This document shows positions 1 to 8,683 of a stretch of DNA of 22,359 nt, in pieces; the stretch's first letter is position 1, and every line of letters begins with the position of its first letter. Below the pieces are notes generated by a model. That model did not search any database. It was not told the DNA's origin and saw only the letters and a program-made list of their open reading frames with translations. A program made the translations under genes and the position numbers. Origin of the DNA: Sergeia podlipaevii (Eukaryota; Euglenozoa; Kinetoplastea; Trypanosomatida; Trypanosomatidae); assembly GCA_030849805.1 (NCBI GenBank), contig JASANZ010001891.1, positions 1 to 22,359 on the forward strand, read 5' to 3'.

Positions 1-434
1 TTTCTGCTCGTGAGCTCGGCAAGCTCGCGCCGGGCGGCTTCAGTAACATCCAGGTAGGCCTCATCCACGCTAGCTTTTTCCACTGCAACACCTTCAAAGT
101 TCCTGAAGACAGAAAAAATGCGTCTGCTCGCCTCTCTGTAGGGCTCAAGAGCAACTTTATGGGTTCGCTTCGTCGGATTCGGATGATAAAAGTATGCGGT
201 CTCTCCCACTCTGTAGGTTGCGACACCACTAATGTGGAGCTCCGGAAACTGGCTGACCGCCTCCCCAGCAGAAAGAAAGCGGTTGACACCGAGGGCACGG
301 GCAGGATAGTTAATGACCAGTAGTGCCCCCCACTGAACAAGAGCAAAGGGAGTGGTACGGCAATCAATGCCAAGACGGACGGCCTCCACCTGAGCGTAGA
401 AGCAGTCCATATCAACGTGCGCAATACACCTCAT
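1..434 (-). CDS. POLH: DNA polymerase eta (Y-family translesion polymerase), N-terminal part, cut by window edge
   Basis: Encodes the first 144 residues of a Y-family DNA polymerase; the rest lies beyond the left edge. Seen: the N-terminal catalytic block HVDMDCFYAQVE (residues 6-17) with metal-binding Asp8, the YPAR...GV.R block at 43-52 that contacts the incoming nucleotide, a KVALEPYREASR segment at 93-104 resembling yeast Rad30, and the second catalytic block SVDEAYLD at 122-129 with Asp124/Glu125. The Rad30-like segment and the VQW stretch (33-35) favour eta over kappa/DinB. In the family, Pol eta bypasses UV dimers and other lesions in the nucleus. The start is the first ATG after a strong trans-splice acceptor at 531-532. 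The aromatic pair is Phe-Tyr rather than the Phe-Phe of human Pol eta, so the steric gate is probably Tyr13, as in Dpo4. Last gene of the array in transcription order here. Confidence 0.9.
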   Translation of the reverse strand, partial: MRCIAHVDMDCFYAQVEAVRLGIDCRTTPFALVQWGALLVINYPARALGVNRFLSAGEAVSQFPELHISGVATYRVGETAYFYHPNPTKRTHKVALEPYREASRRIFSVFRNFEGVAVEKASVDEAYLDVTEAARRELAELTSR

Positions 435-1351
435 GGCTATAAGAAAAAATGCCCTCTATTATTTTCCTTTTTTTGAAGTGTGCTTCTGCTACTCAAGGTT
501 TATGTACGCAAAACTACTCGCTTGTTGAACCTGTAAGAACAAGAAAAGAAGGGCTTGTGTACTGTGTACGATGCCTCTAGGTGTCACACAATCCTGCATG
601 TGAGGTGACCTCTACGCTCCTCTCAGAGGAGAAAAAAGAGAGGAGGGAAGGAGAGAGTGAGGAGCGGGAACGCGTGCCAGTCCAAGTTCCCTTACCTATA
701 GTGCACATGAAGAGAAAGTGAAGAGGAAAAAGAAATGAGCAAAAAAAAAAAGAAGTGAAAAGGAATACAAAAGTGTTATGAACACCACATAAAAGAAATG
801 GGAGCACTCTGCAATATAAAGCCATCAAAGCGAGATGGGGGTCTACAAATAACAATCACGCAAACGCACGGTGTTTGAATAATATATGCTCACAGTACCC
901 AGCAGTTTAATGTTCATATCACAAGAAGAAAAAAAAAAAATTGGCACTTGACCTGCGTAAGTACCGTTTTCTCACCCCTTTTTTTATCTGTTAAATGAGC
1001 AAAGTGTATTGCCCTAGCAGGCATACATCAAGACAACAGTCGAATTGAACGCTTTTTTTTTTAAAAAGAGGTAACCAGCTACTCGAAATCATATGGAAGG
1101 ACACCTTCACACGTACACGCACAAAAAAAAAAAAAGAAACGTACGTGGAAGCACTGGGCCTGCATGCACAACAATATACATGTACATGTTTATTTATTTT
1201 CCTCCCTTCTCGCCATTTAGATCTACTTTTGATCGTGATTGAGCATGCATAAAGAACACACACTAACAAACGAGAGTTCATCAAAATGAAAAAAAAAAAT
1301 CATATCACTCATCCACTCTCTCCTTTTTCAAAAAGATAGTCTCCCAGCACA
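435..1351. other. intergenic spacer, PGM 3' UTR to polymerase eta 5' UTR
   Basis: No supportable gene. It holds several short A or T homopolymers, such as the runs near 931-942, 1051-1062 and 1122-1135, plus the acceptor described separately. Open frames here are short, phenylalanine/serine-rich translations of pyrimidine tracts. It is one of the longest spacers in the window and presumably contains the PGM 3' UTR and polyadenylation region. Confidence 0.6.
531..553 (-). promoter_or_regulatory. trans-splice acceptor for the polymerase eta gene
   Basis: Read on the minus strand, a C/T tract ends in CTTACAG, the AG being complementary to 531-532. It predicts a 96-nt 5' UTR (530-435). A second AG at 437-438 would leave only 2 nt before the ATG and follows a poorer tract. 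Inferred from pattern, not mapped. Confidence 0.6.
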
Positions 1352-3115
1352 TTACGTAATAACAGTGGGAGCTTTGCGGCCCGTCGTGCTCGCCATGCAC
1401 GATACCTCCAGCGCCAGCTCAATGAGCTCCTTTAACGCGGCGCCCGTGGGCGGGAGCGTGCCCTTGGCAAGGTGAGCCTTGGTGGCCTCAGGGTCCATGT
1501 ACTGCTCGAGATAAAGACGAATGGTGGCACCCGACGAGCCTGTGCCGCTGAGGCGAAGTACAAAACGGGAGCCATCCTCAAAGAGCACGCGCGTGCCCTG
1601 GTTCTTGGAGACAGATCCATCTACGGGGTCGCTGTACTCGAAGCTGTCCACGGTGCAGCACTTACTGCCGTCCAGTGCGGGGATGTCCTCCGGCTTCTTG
1701 CTCATGACGGTGTCCATGACACGATTGGCCGCCTCAGTGGTTACCCCTTCGTAATCGTAGCGGCTGTAGTAGTTACGTCCGTAGTGTGCCCAGTGCTCCT
1801 CCACCACCTGCTGGACGGAAATCAGCGCCTTGCTCGCGTCTGAGTTGCGAGATGCCAGAATTGAAAGCCAGAACAATGAAGCCCACACGCCGTCCTTTTC
1901 ACGGACATGGTTGCTCCCGGTACCAAAGCTCTCCTCGCCGCACAGCAGAGGGTTGTAGTCGGGGCCTTTGAAGACGTCCTTGCTGTCCATGAGGTTGCCA
2001 AAAAACTTCCATCCTGTCGGCACTTCGAAAAACTTTAGCTGCTTTTCACGCGCGACGCAGTCCACCGCACCGCTGGTCGGCATGGAGCGTGCCACCGCCT
2101 TGAGGCCGCCGCGCTTCTTAAAGAAAGGAACGACATCCGCGCTCGCAGCAAGAACAGCGAGAGAGTCTGAAGGGTTCACAAAGAAGCGGTTGCCAAGGAT
2201 CATGTTACGGTCAGCGTCACCGTCGAAGGCTGCGCCAAAGCTGGGCACGTGAGTCGTCGCCTCAAGCGCAGTGTTCACAGAGCCGTCTGAGAGGAGACCC
2301 ATCACCTTGACGAGGTCGTGCGCGTATGTGAGGTTAGGGTCCGGGTGGCCTCCACCAAAATCTGGCAGCACAGTTGCGTTGAGTAGAGAGGTCTCGGGCA
2401 CTCCCAGACAGCCGTGATAGATTGCGTGGGCATACGGGCCGCTAGCGCCGTGCATGCAGTCGATGTGCATGCTGAAGTCCTTGCGTGCGACAAAAGAGCG
2501 AAGCGCGTCAAAGTCAAAAATCTCCCTCATGTACGCAACGTAATCCTCGAGGGAGTCAATCACCTCCACTTGAAAGTCACCAAAAGTGTGCGCATTCACC
2601 ACGTCAATGTCAATTTCTGGCAATGAGGTGTCCATGTGCAGCGTGGAAATCTTCAGTGTTTCGTCATAAATCGCAGAGGTGACTTTCTCTGGCGCTGGGC
2701 CGCCGTTCTCGGTGTTGTACTTGATCCCAAAGTCCTCAGTCGGGCCGCCGGGGTTGTGGCTAGCGGTGAGGATGAAAGCCCCCTTCGCAACGAAGCCGCC
2801 GCAGCGCCGCCTAATAATGGCAGAGACCGCGGGAGTGGAGAGAAGACCACCGCGGCCGACCCACGCCGCCTTGACACCGTTAGCGGCAGCCAGCTTCAGA
2901 ATAACCTGGATAGCCTCACGCAGGTAGTAGCGACCGTCTCCGCCAATGACAAGAGTCTCTGGAATGCCGCCGTGGGTCTTGAGGGCGTTGAATGTACTCT
3001 GTACAAAGTTGGCGATGTAGTGCTCTTGCTGGAAGACAGTGACCTTCTTGCGCAGGCCGGAGGTGCCTGGCTTCTGGTCCGTGTACGGCTTTGTTGGGAT
3101 CTCCGTAGCCGGCAT
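1352..3115 (-). CDS. PGM: phosphoglucomutase
   Basis: 587-residue alpha-D-phosphohexomutase that interconverts glucose-1-phosphate and glucose-6-phosphate, linking glycolysis to UDP-glucose and glycoconjugate synthesis. All four active-site loops are visible: the phosphoserine loop TASHNPGG (Ser119), the metal loop DGDADR (Asp298, Asp300, Asp302), the sugar-binding loop CGEESFG (about 392-398), and the phosphate loop RLSGTGSSGATIR in the C-terminal domain. The N-terminal GTSGLRKKV (17-25) is also typical. Length matches eukaryotic PGM1. The start was chosen at 3115: the frame stays open to 3229, but that extension is translated splice tract and TA repeat lying upstream of the predicted acceptor. 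The C terminus (PTVIT) is not a PTS1 signal and no clear PTS2 is seen, so a cytosolic enzyme is inferred. T. brucei lacks this enzyme as far as I recall, while Leishmania and T. cruzi have it. Confidence 0.97.
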   Translation of the reverse strand: MPATEIPTKPYTDQKPGTSGLRKKVTVFQQEHYIANFVQSTFNALKTHGGIPETLVIGGDGRYYLREAIQVILKLAAANGVKAAWVGRGGLLSTPAVSAIIRRRCGGFVAKGAFILTASHNPGGPTEDFGIKYNTENGGPAPEKVTSAIYDETLKISTLHMDTSLPEIDIDVVNAHTFGDFQVEVIDSLEDYVAYMREIFDFDALRSFVARKDFSMHIDCMHGASGPYAHAIYHGCLGVPETSLLNATVLPDFGGGHPDPNLTYAHDLVKVMGLLSDGSVNTALEATTHVPSFGAAFDGDADRNMILGNRFFVNPSDSLAVLAASADVVPFFKKRGGLKAVARSMPTSGAVDCVAREKQLKFFEVPTGWKFFGNLMDSKDVFKGPDYNPLLCGEESFGTGSNHVREKDGVWASLFWLSILASRNSDASKALISVQQVVEEHWAHYGRNYYSRYDYEGVTTEAANRVMDTVMSKKPEDIPALDGSKCCTVDSFEYSDPVDGSVSKNQGTRVLFEDGSRFVLRLSGTGSSGATIRLYLEQYMDPEATKAHLAKGTLPPTGAALKELIELALEVSCMASTTGRKAPTVIT

Positions 3116-3136
3116 GTTGGTGGTTTTCTTTTTTAA

Positions 3137-3154
3137 ATATATATATATATATAT
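3137..3154. repeat. (AT)9 microsatellite in the PGM 5' leader
   Basis: Eighteen bases of alternating A and T lie between the predicted PGM splice acceptor (3162-3163) and the ATG (3115), so they would sit inside the 5' UTR and may vary in length between strains. Confidence 0.9.
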
Positions 3155-3161
3155 GAAGCAG

Positions 3162-3185
3162 CTACAAAATATGGAAGAAAAAAAA
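3162..3185 (-). promoter_or_regulatory. trans-splice acceptor for PGM
   Basis: Minus-strand reading: a T-rich tract, then ATATTTTGTAG, with the AG complementary to 3162-3163. Predicted 5' UTR is 46 nt. The position rules out the upstream in-frame start at 3229. Confidence 0.6.
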
Positions 3186-3510
3186 TGACACGATAAGAAT
3201 AGCAAAGAGGCTGTCAGTCCATAATTCATTGAAAGTCATGCGTGCGCAGATGTTGTATGGACATAAATGTCGGAGGAAAAGAAAAGGGGGGGAGGGAGAG
3301 GAAGAGGAAGAGGGTGTAATTGCAGCAGAAAGGGGAAAAACAGATGGAGAGCTGTGGATAGCTTCTCACATGCGCTAATAAAACTCTCTCTCTGTACGTG
3401 ATAACACGGATTGCTTTTGTTCATAGTAGCCTTGTATATCTATTCATAAACAGATGTTGCTTGCACTCATGAGTATCGCCCCTCGCCCCCCTCCCCCCAC
3501 AAATCGTTCG

Positions 3511-5361
3511 CTAGATGTTGAACTCTTCCCGCGCACGCCGCATGATGCCTTCGTTGACAGCAGCAGGGTAGTGGTGCAGCAGCTCCTGTAACTCGCGGCG
3601 TGACACACGCACGTCCATCAGCGCACTCAGTATCTGAGGGTTGCAGCCGGTACCGGCTTGTATGCACATCCGGAACACACGCAGCGCCTCTTCGCTGTTA
3701 CGGCTAGCGTGGATGAGCTCGCACGTGTTGTGGGTAGTAGGGGCCAGTGGACGGCGACTGTGGGTAATGAGCCACGCCACCTTTGTTGCGGTAAATCCAA
3801 TATCTTGCCCCTCATCATCGATGTTGCTGCGGTCATCTTGCTCATGTTCCTCTCCAATTGTCGCACGTGTGCTTGCAAGCGCTGGCTTTTCTCTGATAAG
3901 TGACTGCACAGCACGCAGCTGGAACTCCTTGAGAGGCAGACGAGAGTACAGCGCAAGACACTCTTCCCAGTGCCCCTTCGTTGACCATATCTTGGCAAGA
4001 GCGCTTAGTTGTATTTCGTCAAGTCGAACGCCGCTTGCGAGAGCACACGCGACACCACGGCGGGTCTGTGACTGCAGTTGATACCACGGCCGCTGCGTGG
4101 AAGGGAATAAGGCGTAGAATTGGCTGCGGGACATGGAGGTGCGAGAGACAATGTCCTCTGCCACACGTAAAGCGTCTCGGGCGTCTGGTGCCGCTGCAGT
4201 GTCAGTGCTAGTGCTGCTACCAGTACTGGTGATGGGTGTCAAAGCAGAAGCGTCGTTCCCGCTGGATGGGGCTGTGAGGAAGTCGACTAGCGGCTTTAGG
4301 TAGGCAGCGGCAGCCTCACTGCTTCCCCTACTCAGAAGCCAAAGAACAGGTAGCGATAGAGCCGTTATTGTCCCCCCTTCTGCGGTTGACCTCATCAGCG
4401 GTTCGACCCGCTTCAAAGCACGCCGCCACTGGTGTGGAGCGCACACTGCCATGCCGCGCAGATAGGCCGGAAGCAGTTCAGGGGTCAGTGGCTGTCGTCC
4501 CAAGATGGAAGAAGCCGCTCCCCAGGGAATATGCAGCGGAGGAGGCAGTGGTGGTGGTGAGATATCGTTCGTTTCATCTTCCTGCAGAGCGGAAGGAGGA
4601 AGCGGCGAAGAAGACGCTCCAAGAGGTTGAGCAGCGAGCCGCAGAAGGCATTCGACCTCCTCGACGCATGGAAATGGTCTAAAGGCGGCAACCACGCGCC
4701 TCCGCTGCACCCTTTGTGTCTCTGCACGGGAGGCTTGTGTGCGTAACTCCTGCAGCCGCGCGCGCTCTCTTCTGTCTCGTGGGCTGCTAAGCTGCTGCTG
4801 AGAGCGCTGCTGAGAAGATGGAGATGAAGAAGCAGAACTAGGGTCATAATCAGCCTTGTCCTCGTGAGTTAGTTGAGTGAAGAAGCTAAACTCTGCGCGT
4901 GTGCTATCACGCAGGTCTGCCAGTGCCTTGACACGAGCACGACTATTGGCGTCAGGGCTGTGCAAGAGTGCAAACAGCGTCACAGCTGTCTGCAGCGACA
5001 CCCAGCGCGTGGCTCCCATGAAAAGATCGTTCTGCACGCCAGCAGTCATGGACGCATCCTCCCTCGTCCCAGTCAGCAGCCGTGATACATGTGCGCAGTA
5101 CGCGTGTGAAGAGATCTGTGGGTTGCGCGCCACCATGTCCAGAGCACGACACACTTCCCGCGTGTACATGACAGCATCGTTTACGTGCAACAGGTGCAGC
5201 GCCGCCTCCCAGTTGTGTGGAGCAGCAGCAGCAGCGAGGGACACGCAGGCCTTGCGGATAGCAGCATCCTCAGATAAGACGGAGTCTTGTACCGCGAGCA
5301 GCCCTCGAACCCAACGTCCGCTCGTAGCGCACTCGAGCGCAAAGGCCGCAATGGCTGACAT
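3511..5361 (-). CDS. conserved-type hypothetical protein, helical-repeat (PPR/TPR-like) appearance
   Basis: 616 residues; not recognised by name. The N-terminal third (1-165) and the C-terminal half (about 280-616) are rich in Ala/Leu with recurring helix-pair-like units, for example NWEAALHLLHVNDAV at 50-64 and HWEECLALYSRLPLKEFQL later on. This resembles the degenerate pentatricopeptide/TPR proteins abundant in kinetoplastid mitochondria. Two low-complexity linkers separate the parts: a Ser/Gln/Arg-rich stretch at about 173-225, probably partly coiled coil, and a Pro/Ser-rich stretch at about 248-278. No catalytic motif or transmembrane segment is evident. The start at 5361 was chosen because the in-frame extension to 5595 is translated pyrimidine tract (Phe/Ser runs) containing the splice signals. 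The RNA-binding or mitochondrial role is inference only. That it is a real gene is supported by its length, its GC-rich third positions and its place in the array. Confidence 0.8.
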   Translation of the reverse strand: MSAIAAFALECATSGRWVRGLLAVQDSVLSEDAAIRKACVSLAAAAAPHNWEAALHLLHVNDAVMYTREVCRALDMVARNPQISSHAYCAHVSRLLTGTREDASMTAGVQNDLFMGATRWVSLQTAVTLFALLHSPDANSRARVKALADLRDSTRAEFSFFTQLTHEDKADYDPSSASSSPSSQQRSQQQLSSPRDRRERARLQELRTQASRAETQRVQRRRVVAAFRPFPCVEEVECLLRLAAQPLGASSSPLPPSALQEDETNDISPPPLPPPLHIPWGAASSILGRQPLTPELLPAYLRGMAVCAPHQWRRALKRVEPLMRSTAEGGTITALSLPVLWLLSRGSSEAAAAYLKPLVDFLTAPSSGNDASALTPITSTGSSTSTDTAAAPDARDALRVAEDIVSRTSMSRSQFYALFPSTQRPWYQLQSQTRRGVACALASGVRLDEIQLSALAKIWSTKGHWEECLALYSRLPLKEFQLRAVQSLIREKPALASTRATIGEEHEQDDRSNIDDEGQDIGFTATKVAWLITHSRRPLAPTTHNTCELIHASRNSEEALRVFRMCIQAGTGCNPQILSALMDVRVSRRELQELLHHYPAAVNEGIMRRAREEFNI

Positions 5362-5405
5362 GAGCGTACACAAAAAAAAAAGATATGTGAAAACGGTATT
5401 AATTT

Positions 5406-5427
5406 CTGTGAAGAGGCAGGAAAAAGA
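5406..5427 (-). promoter_or_regulatory. trans-splice acceptor, proximal, for the 616-aa gene
   Basis: Minus strand reads CTTTTTCCTGCCTCTTCACAG, with the AG complementary to 5406-5407, giving a 44-nt 5' UTR with no upstream ATG. Confidence 0.55.
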
Positions 5428-5477
5428 TCGTGTGTCTTCAAGCAGTCTCCTTCTTCTCCCCGCATGCCACTGAACTG

Positions 5478-5515
5478 CTAAATGTACAAAAATGAAAAAA
5501 AAGAAAGAGTATGAC
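5478..5515 (-). promoter_or_regulatory. alternative distal trans-splice acceptor for the 616-aa gene
   Basis: A longer T/C tract ends in GTACATTTAG, with the AG complementary to 5478-5479. Its use would give a 116-nt leader containing an upstream ATG at 5465 in another frame. Confidence 0.45.
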
Positions 5516-5877
5516 GAGAGAAAAAAAAAAACAATAATCACAGAGAAGAATGTGTGAAAGATTGATTTAGATGCTTGCGTCGTCAAGGAGAGCACCGCAG
5601 CATCTTCTGCAATAAAGCATATACGAGAGCCAGCAATACATTCAGGATGTATTGAAAAAACGCCTATTTTTTATGGTTTACTAATCACTTTTTTTTTGCT
5701 ATAATGATGTTCGCTTTTGTCTTTCAATCCAATGCAGTGATATACACAAAAAAGAATAAATGAAGAGAGAAAGCATCATATATATATAAGGGAATATCAT
5801 CCCCGAAAAGAAAAAAAAAAGATAAAAGTAGGTTTATAAAAGCTGTGAGTGAACTCAGTGATAAAAAAAAACGTATA

Positions 5878-5898
5878 GTAATAATAATAATAATAATA
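5878..5898. repeat. (TAA)n microsatellite
   Basis: About seven tandem copies of TAA/AAT lie just downstream of the NBP35 stop codon, within its presumed 3' UTR. Confidence 0.85.
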
Positions 5899-5959
5899 TC
5901 AATTAGCAACATGTAACAGCACATTTAAACGCAACAAAACAAAGGAAAAATGATCGCGG

Positions 5960-6952
5960 TTATGCTGAAGCAGTGGTGGTGGAAAGTCCCAGCTTCGCAA
6001 TGATCGTGTCTGCAATGTTGTATATCTCCTTCACCGTTGGGCTGCTCTGCAGACCTTCCTTTTCAATAAACTCGGAAAGCGCCACACCCTCTTCGCACGC
6101 CTTCATCAAGCGGGGATCTAAAGGAACGGTACCAAGCAGTGGAATGTCAAATTCACGGCTCAGCCTTGCCCCGGCACCCTCCTTAGTGCCATCAGCAGCA
6201 ACCGCCACGGGAAATACATCGGAGCCGCGATGGCAATTGGGGCACACAAAACCGCTCATATTCTCAACAAGCCCCAAAATAGGAAGCTTTGCCTTATGGC
6301 AAAAGTTAACCTCCCGCCTGACATCCGCTTCCGCCACGCGCTGTGGCGTCGTCACGAGCAGCGCGCCATCCACGCCCCCAGTCTGCTGCAGCAGGCTGCT
6401 GGCGGTAATGTGCTCGTCAGAGGTACCGGGAGGGGTATCGATGAGCATCACGTCAAGATCCCCCCACATGACGTCCTTGAGGAACAGTTTAATAACACCG
6501 TTCTTGCGCGCACCACGGAAGAGCACCGCCTCGTTCTTGTCTTCCAAAAAGTAGTGCATCGACATCATGGTGACGTTCTCATCGATGAGGATGGGCTCAA
6601 TGCCACCGGCGCTTTGATGAGCGTCCTCACCACGCACCCCGGTCAGACGCGGAAGAGAAGGACCACAAATATCCATGTCCACAAGACCCACGGTATAGCC
6701 GCGCGAGCCAAGCGCAAAGGCGAGCTCCTTGGTCATGGTGCTCTTCCCCACTCCACCCTTACCACTGATGACCATCACCTTGTGCTTCACACCTGCAAGG
6801 CGCTCCTGAATTAGGGGGATGTCAAGATCAGGACCCTTGGGTGCGGAGGCGCAGATGGCTGCGTTGGGGCATCCCTGGCAAGAGGGGGCAAGGCCGGCCT
6901 GCTCGCTCTGCGGCCCCACACACTCAGCGTTGGCGTTCTCAGGTACTGACAT
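5960..6952 (-). CDS. NBP35: cytosolic Fe-S cluster assembly P-loop ATPase NBP35/NUBP1
   Basis: 330-residue Mrp/NBP35-family ATPase, a scaffold of the cytosolic iron-sulfur assembly (CIA) pathway that builds [4Fe-4S] clusters for cytosolic and nuclear proteins. The NBP35-specific N-terminal cluster motif is present: Cys11-x13-Cys25-x2-Cys28-x5-Cys34. This separates it from CFD1/NUBP2 and bacterial Mrp. The deviant Walker A GKGGVGKS is at 64-71, the switch/Walker B-like LIDTPPGTSDEH at 170-181, and the bridging CPNC motif (Cys237, Cys240) is intact for the dimer-interface cluster. Length fits the family. The start at 6952 is the first ATG after a very strong splice tract and places the cysteine motif at the expected distance. 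A likely downstream client in this window is ABCE1. Confidence 0.96.
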   Translation of the reverse strand: MSVPENANAECVGPQSEQAGLAPSCQGCPNAAICASAPKGPDLDIPLIQERLAGVKHKVMVISGKGGVGKSTMTKELAFALGSRGYTVGLVDMDICGPSLPRLTGVRGEDAHQSAGGIEPILIDENVTMMSMHYFLEDKNEAVLFRGARKNGVIKLFLKDVMWGDLDVMLIDTPPGTSDEHITASSLLQQTGGVDGALLVTTPQRVAEADVRREVNFCHKAKLPILGLVENMSGFVCPNCHRGSDVFPVAVAADGTKEGAGARLSREFDIPLLGTVPLDPRLMKACEEGVALSEFIEKEGLQSSPTVKEIYNIADTIIAKLGLSTTTASA

Positions 6953-7358
6953 GACCGATCAAAAAAAAAGGTGTGCAAAAACAAATAAATAAATAAAAAG
7001 TGGTAGTACGACGAGTATAAATATGTATGAGCAACTGTATTCTGTAACGAAACTGCAGGCAAAAAAAAAAAGAGAGAGAAAGAAAAGGAGAAGTGAAGAT
7101 GCATTACAGTAAAGAAAAACAAAAAGGAGCTTTTTCTCAAAAGGAGCATCCTTGGCAAAGCCAATTTAAAAACGAATAGTGTTTTTTTGCCTTTTCTCAC
7201 ACGCAAAAACAGTAGCGCTACGCTGGCAAAAATGTAAGAAAAACGGGAACAAATGGAAAAGAAAAAAAACGGGGGTGCATGTGGACATCAAAAAAAAAGA
7301 TGACGGAACGTGGGAAGAGCAAAAGTGGAATCTATCCCTCGTATACAGAAAAGGGGAA
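6953..7358. other. intergenic spacer between the LACTB2-like gene and NBP35
   Basis: AT-rich, with the NBP35 acceptor, A runs and a short AAAT repeat at about 6983-6998. Short frames on either strand here are repeat-derived. No gene seen. Confidence 0.55.
7053..7095 (-). promoter_or_regulatory. trans-splice acceptor for NBP35
   Basis: One of the best acceptors in the window: about 35 nt of C/T on the minus strand, then TTTGCCTGCAG, with the AG complementary to 7053-7054. Predicted 5' UTR is 100 nt. Confidence 0.7.
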
Positions 7359-8363
7359 TTACAGCACAGCTGCCACACGCATGTCAGCAAATACGTGAGC
7401 CATAATCTCCTTGTCCGTACGCACACCCTCACCGAGCAGGGCATAATCGCTTCTGTTGTCTAGCACGTCCACGAGAGCATCAGGGCAGTGCACCACTGTC
7501 ACCTTGCCATCGTTCATTAGTTTCTTAAGGTGATGAAACACGTTGACACCAGCGGCAGGCACAAGATTGCTTGGTAAGTCCGTGTAGATGACCTTAACAA
7601 GATCGAAAATAGACGTCCCGCTAGTGTTCATCGCCGCTTCTCCGCCATCACCGCTTGGGTTAGTAGCGACCTTAAGAAGCGCCTCCATGATCTGCTTCTC
7701 TCGTTGCAGACGATGTTCAATGATGTCGTCAATGCGCTTCACGCCATCTGTCACCACAGGGCCATGTGCGGGGTACAGCACCTTCGGTGATAGAAACTTG
7801 AGCAGCTCTAGAGTGTTCATGTAGTCTGTGTAGCACGAAAACACTGAAGTGCCCTCGCCCAAGATTGTATCACTGGTAAAGATGGCTTGCTCTTCTTCAA
7901 GGAAGGCACACAGATGGTCATCCGTATGCCCGGGAGTGTGCAGGACGCGCACACTGGCGCCTTCCATGACGATGGTATCAGGAGGTGGAAGACACATCTC
8001 CTCCACAGGAACTGGGTTAAACGCTGACTTGCGCTTGAACAATGTAGCCTTGGGGTAAAGCGCACGAACCTGCTCGACGCCTCCTATATGGTCTGGGTGC
8101 CAGTGTGTGAGCAGCACCTTGGTCACACTCACCGGCTGCCCAAGGTCCTCTGCGGCTTGGTCCACGGCCTGCTTAAGAACGGCACTGTATCCCTGGCGTC
8201 CCTCCCCTGTGTCGATAAGAAGTCGCTCACCGCCTGTGCCTACGAGATAGGTGTTGCTACCTTGAAGTGTCATAGGACCTGGGTTGAGACCCAGCACACG
8301 CACTACTCGAGGCGACAGCTTTGAAATTGCTGGAATTGCAACTGTTCCATACGTGATTGACAT
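7359..8363 (-). CDS. metallo-beta-lactamase-fold hydrolase, LACTB2-like
   Basis: 334-residue MBL-fold protein of the LACTB2/glyoxalase-II-like branch. Zinc ligands are complete: THWHPDH at 86-92 (His87, His89, Asp91, His92), the next His in HTPGHT (His146), the bridging Asp165 in FTSDTILG, and His200 in LYPAHGP. The N-terminal NPGPMTLQGSNTYLVG block is characteristic of LACTB2 proteins, and the C-terminal region (about 205-334) contains the helical segment found in that family. Human LACTB2 is a mitochondrial single-strand endoribonuclease; the same activity here is inference, and a generic thioester hydrolase cannot be excluded. No mitochondrial presequence is obvious at the chosen ATG, which lies 22 nt after a good splice acceptor. 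It is somewhat longer than human LACTB2 (288 residues). Confidence 0.88.
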   Translation of the reverse strand: MSITYGTVAIPAISKLSPRVVRVLGLNPGPMTLQGSNTYLVGTGGERLLIDTGEGRQGYSAVLKQAVDQAAEDLGQPVSVTKVLLTHWHPDHIGGVEQVRALYPKATLFKRKSAFNPVPVEEMCLPPPDTIVMEGASVRVLHTPGHTDDHLCAFLEEEQAIFTSDTILGEGTSVFSCYTDYMNTLELLKFLSPKVLYPAHGPVVTDGVKRIDDIIEHRLQREKQIMEALLKVATNPSGDGGEAAMNTSGTSIFDLVKVIYTDLPSNLVPAAGVNVFHHLKKLMNDGKVTVVHCPDALVDVLDNRSDYALLGEGVRTDKEIMAHVFADMRVAAVL

Positions 8364-8683
8364 GGCTCAGCCTTCACACAGACCTCTGTAAGGGATAAGA
8401 AATAAGAGGCCTATGTGTCCTAAGTATATTCTTTTTAAAAAAGACGATATGTAAGTGGATATGTGTTTGTGGTACGCTGCTATAAGACCGCAGAAGAGAA
8501 AAAAGAAGTATGTCGTGACAGACACTACATTGTACTCAACGCAAGTTGTTTCTACATCTACTATATCTTCATTTCTGTTCCTCCACTTGGATTCATAGGT
8601 AGTGTGCAAACATATATCTAGTTGCTTTCATAGCGGTGGTTGATGAATATTTTTATTTTCTTTTAAGCAATCTCGTGCGCTCA
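8364..8683. other. intergenic spacer between HDAC and the LACTB2-like gene
   Basis: About 320 bases holding the acceptor at 8386-8387 and otherwise unremarkable AT-rich sequence. Nothing else seen. Confidence 0.55.
8386..8409 (-). promoter_or_regulatory. trans-splice acceptor for the LACTB2-like gene
   Basis: Minus strand reads CTCTTATTTCTTATCCCTTACAG, with the AG complementary to 8386-8387. Predicted 5' UTR is 22 nt. Confidence 0.65.

Larger units (their letters stand above)
3116..3510. other. intergenic spacer between the 616-aa gene and PGM
   Basis: Beyond the TA repeat and the acceptor, 3266-3345 is almost pure purine on the plus strand (pyrimidine on the transcribed strand) and could be an additional, more distant splice tract. 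No gene seen. Confidence 0.55.
5362..5959. other. intergenic spacer between NBP35 and the 616-aa gene
   Basis: AT-rich spacer with the two acceptors above, several A runs and a trinucleotide repeat at 5878-5898. The only open frames are low-complexity Ile/Leu/Phe strings and are not credible genes. Confidence 0.6.

Noticed and set aside
3116..3229. N-terminal extension of phosphoglucomutase with hydrophobic residues resembling a signal peptide
   Set aside because: It is the translation of the pyrimidine tract and TA repeat, and lies upstream of the predicted splice acceptor.
4877..5473. 198-codon plus-strand open frame opposite the 616-residue gene
   Set aside because: Mirror of a GC-rich coding region on the opposite strand; no family features, no ordered splice signal, and the minus-strand gene explains the openness.
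5362..5595. Hydrophobic N-terminal extension of the 616-residue protein
   Set aside because: Phe/Ser-rich translation of splice tracts; both plausible acceptors lie inside it.
5973..6814. Two plus-strand open frames of about 190 codons opposite NBP35
   Set aside because: NBP35 on the minus strand is certain from its motifs; these frames have no recognisable domains.
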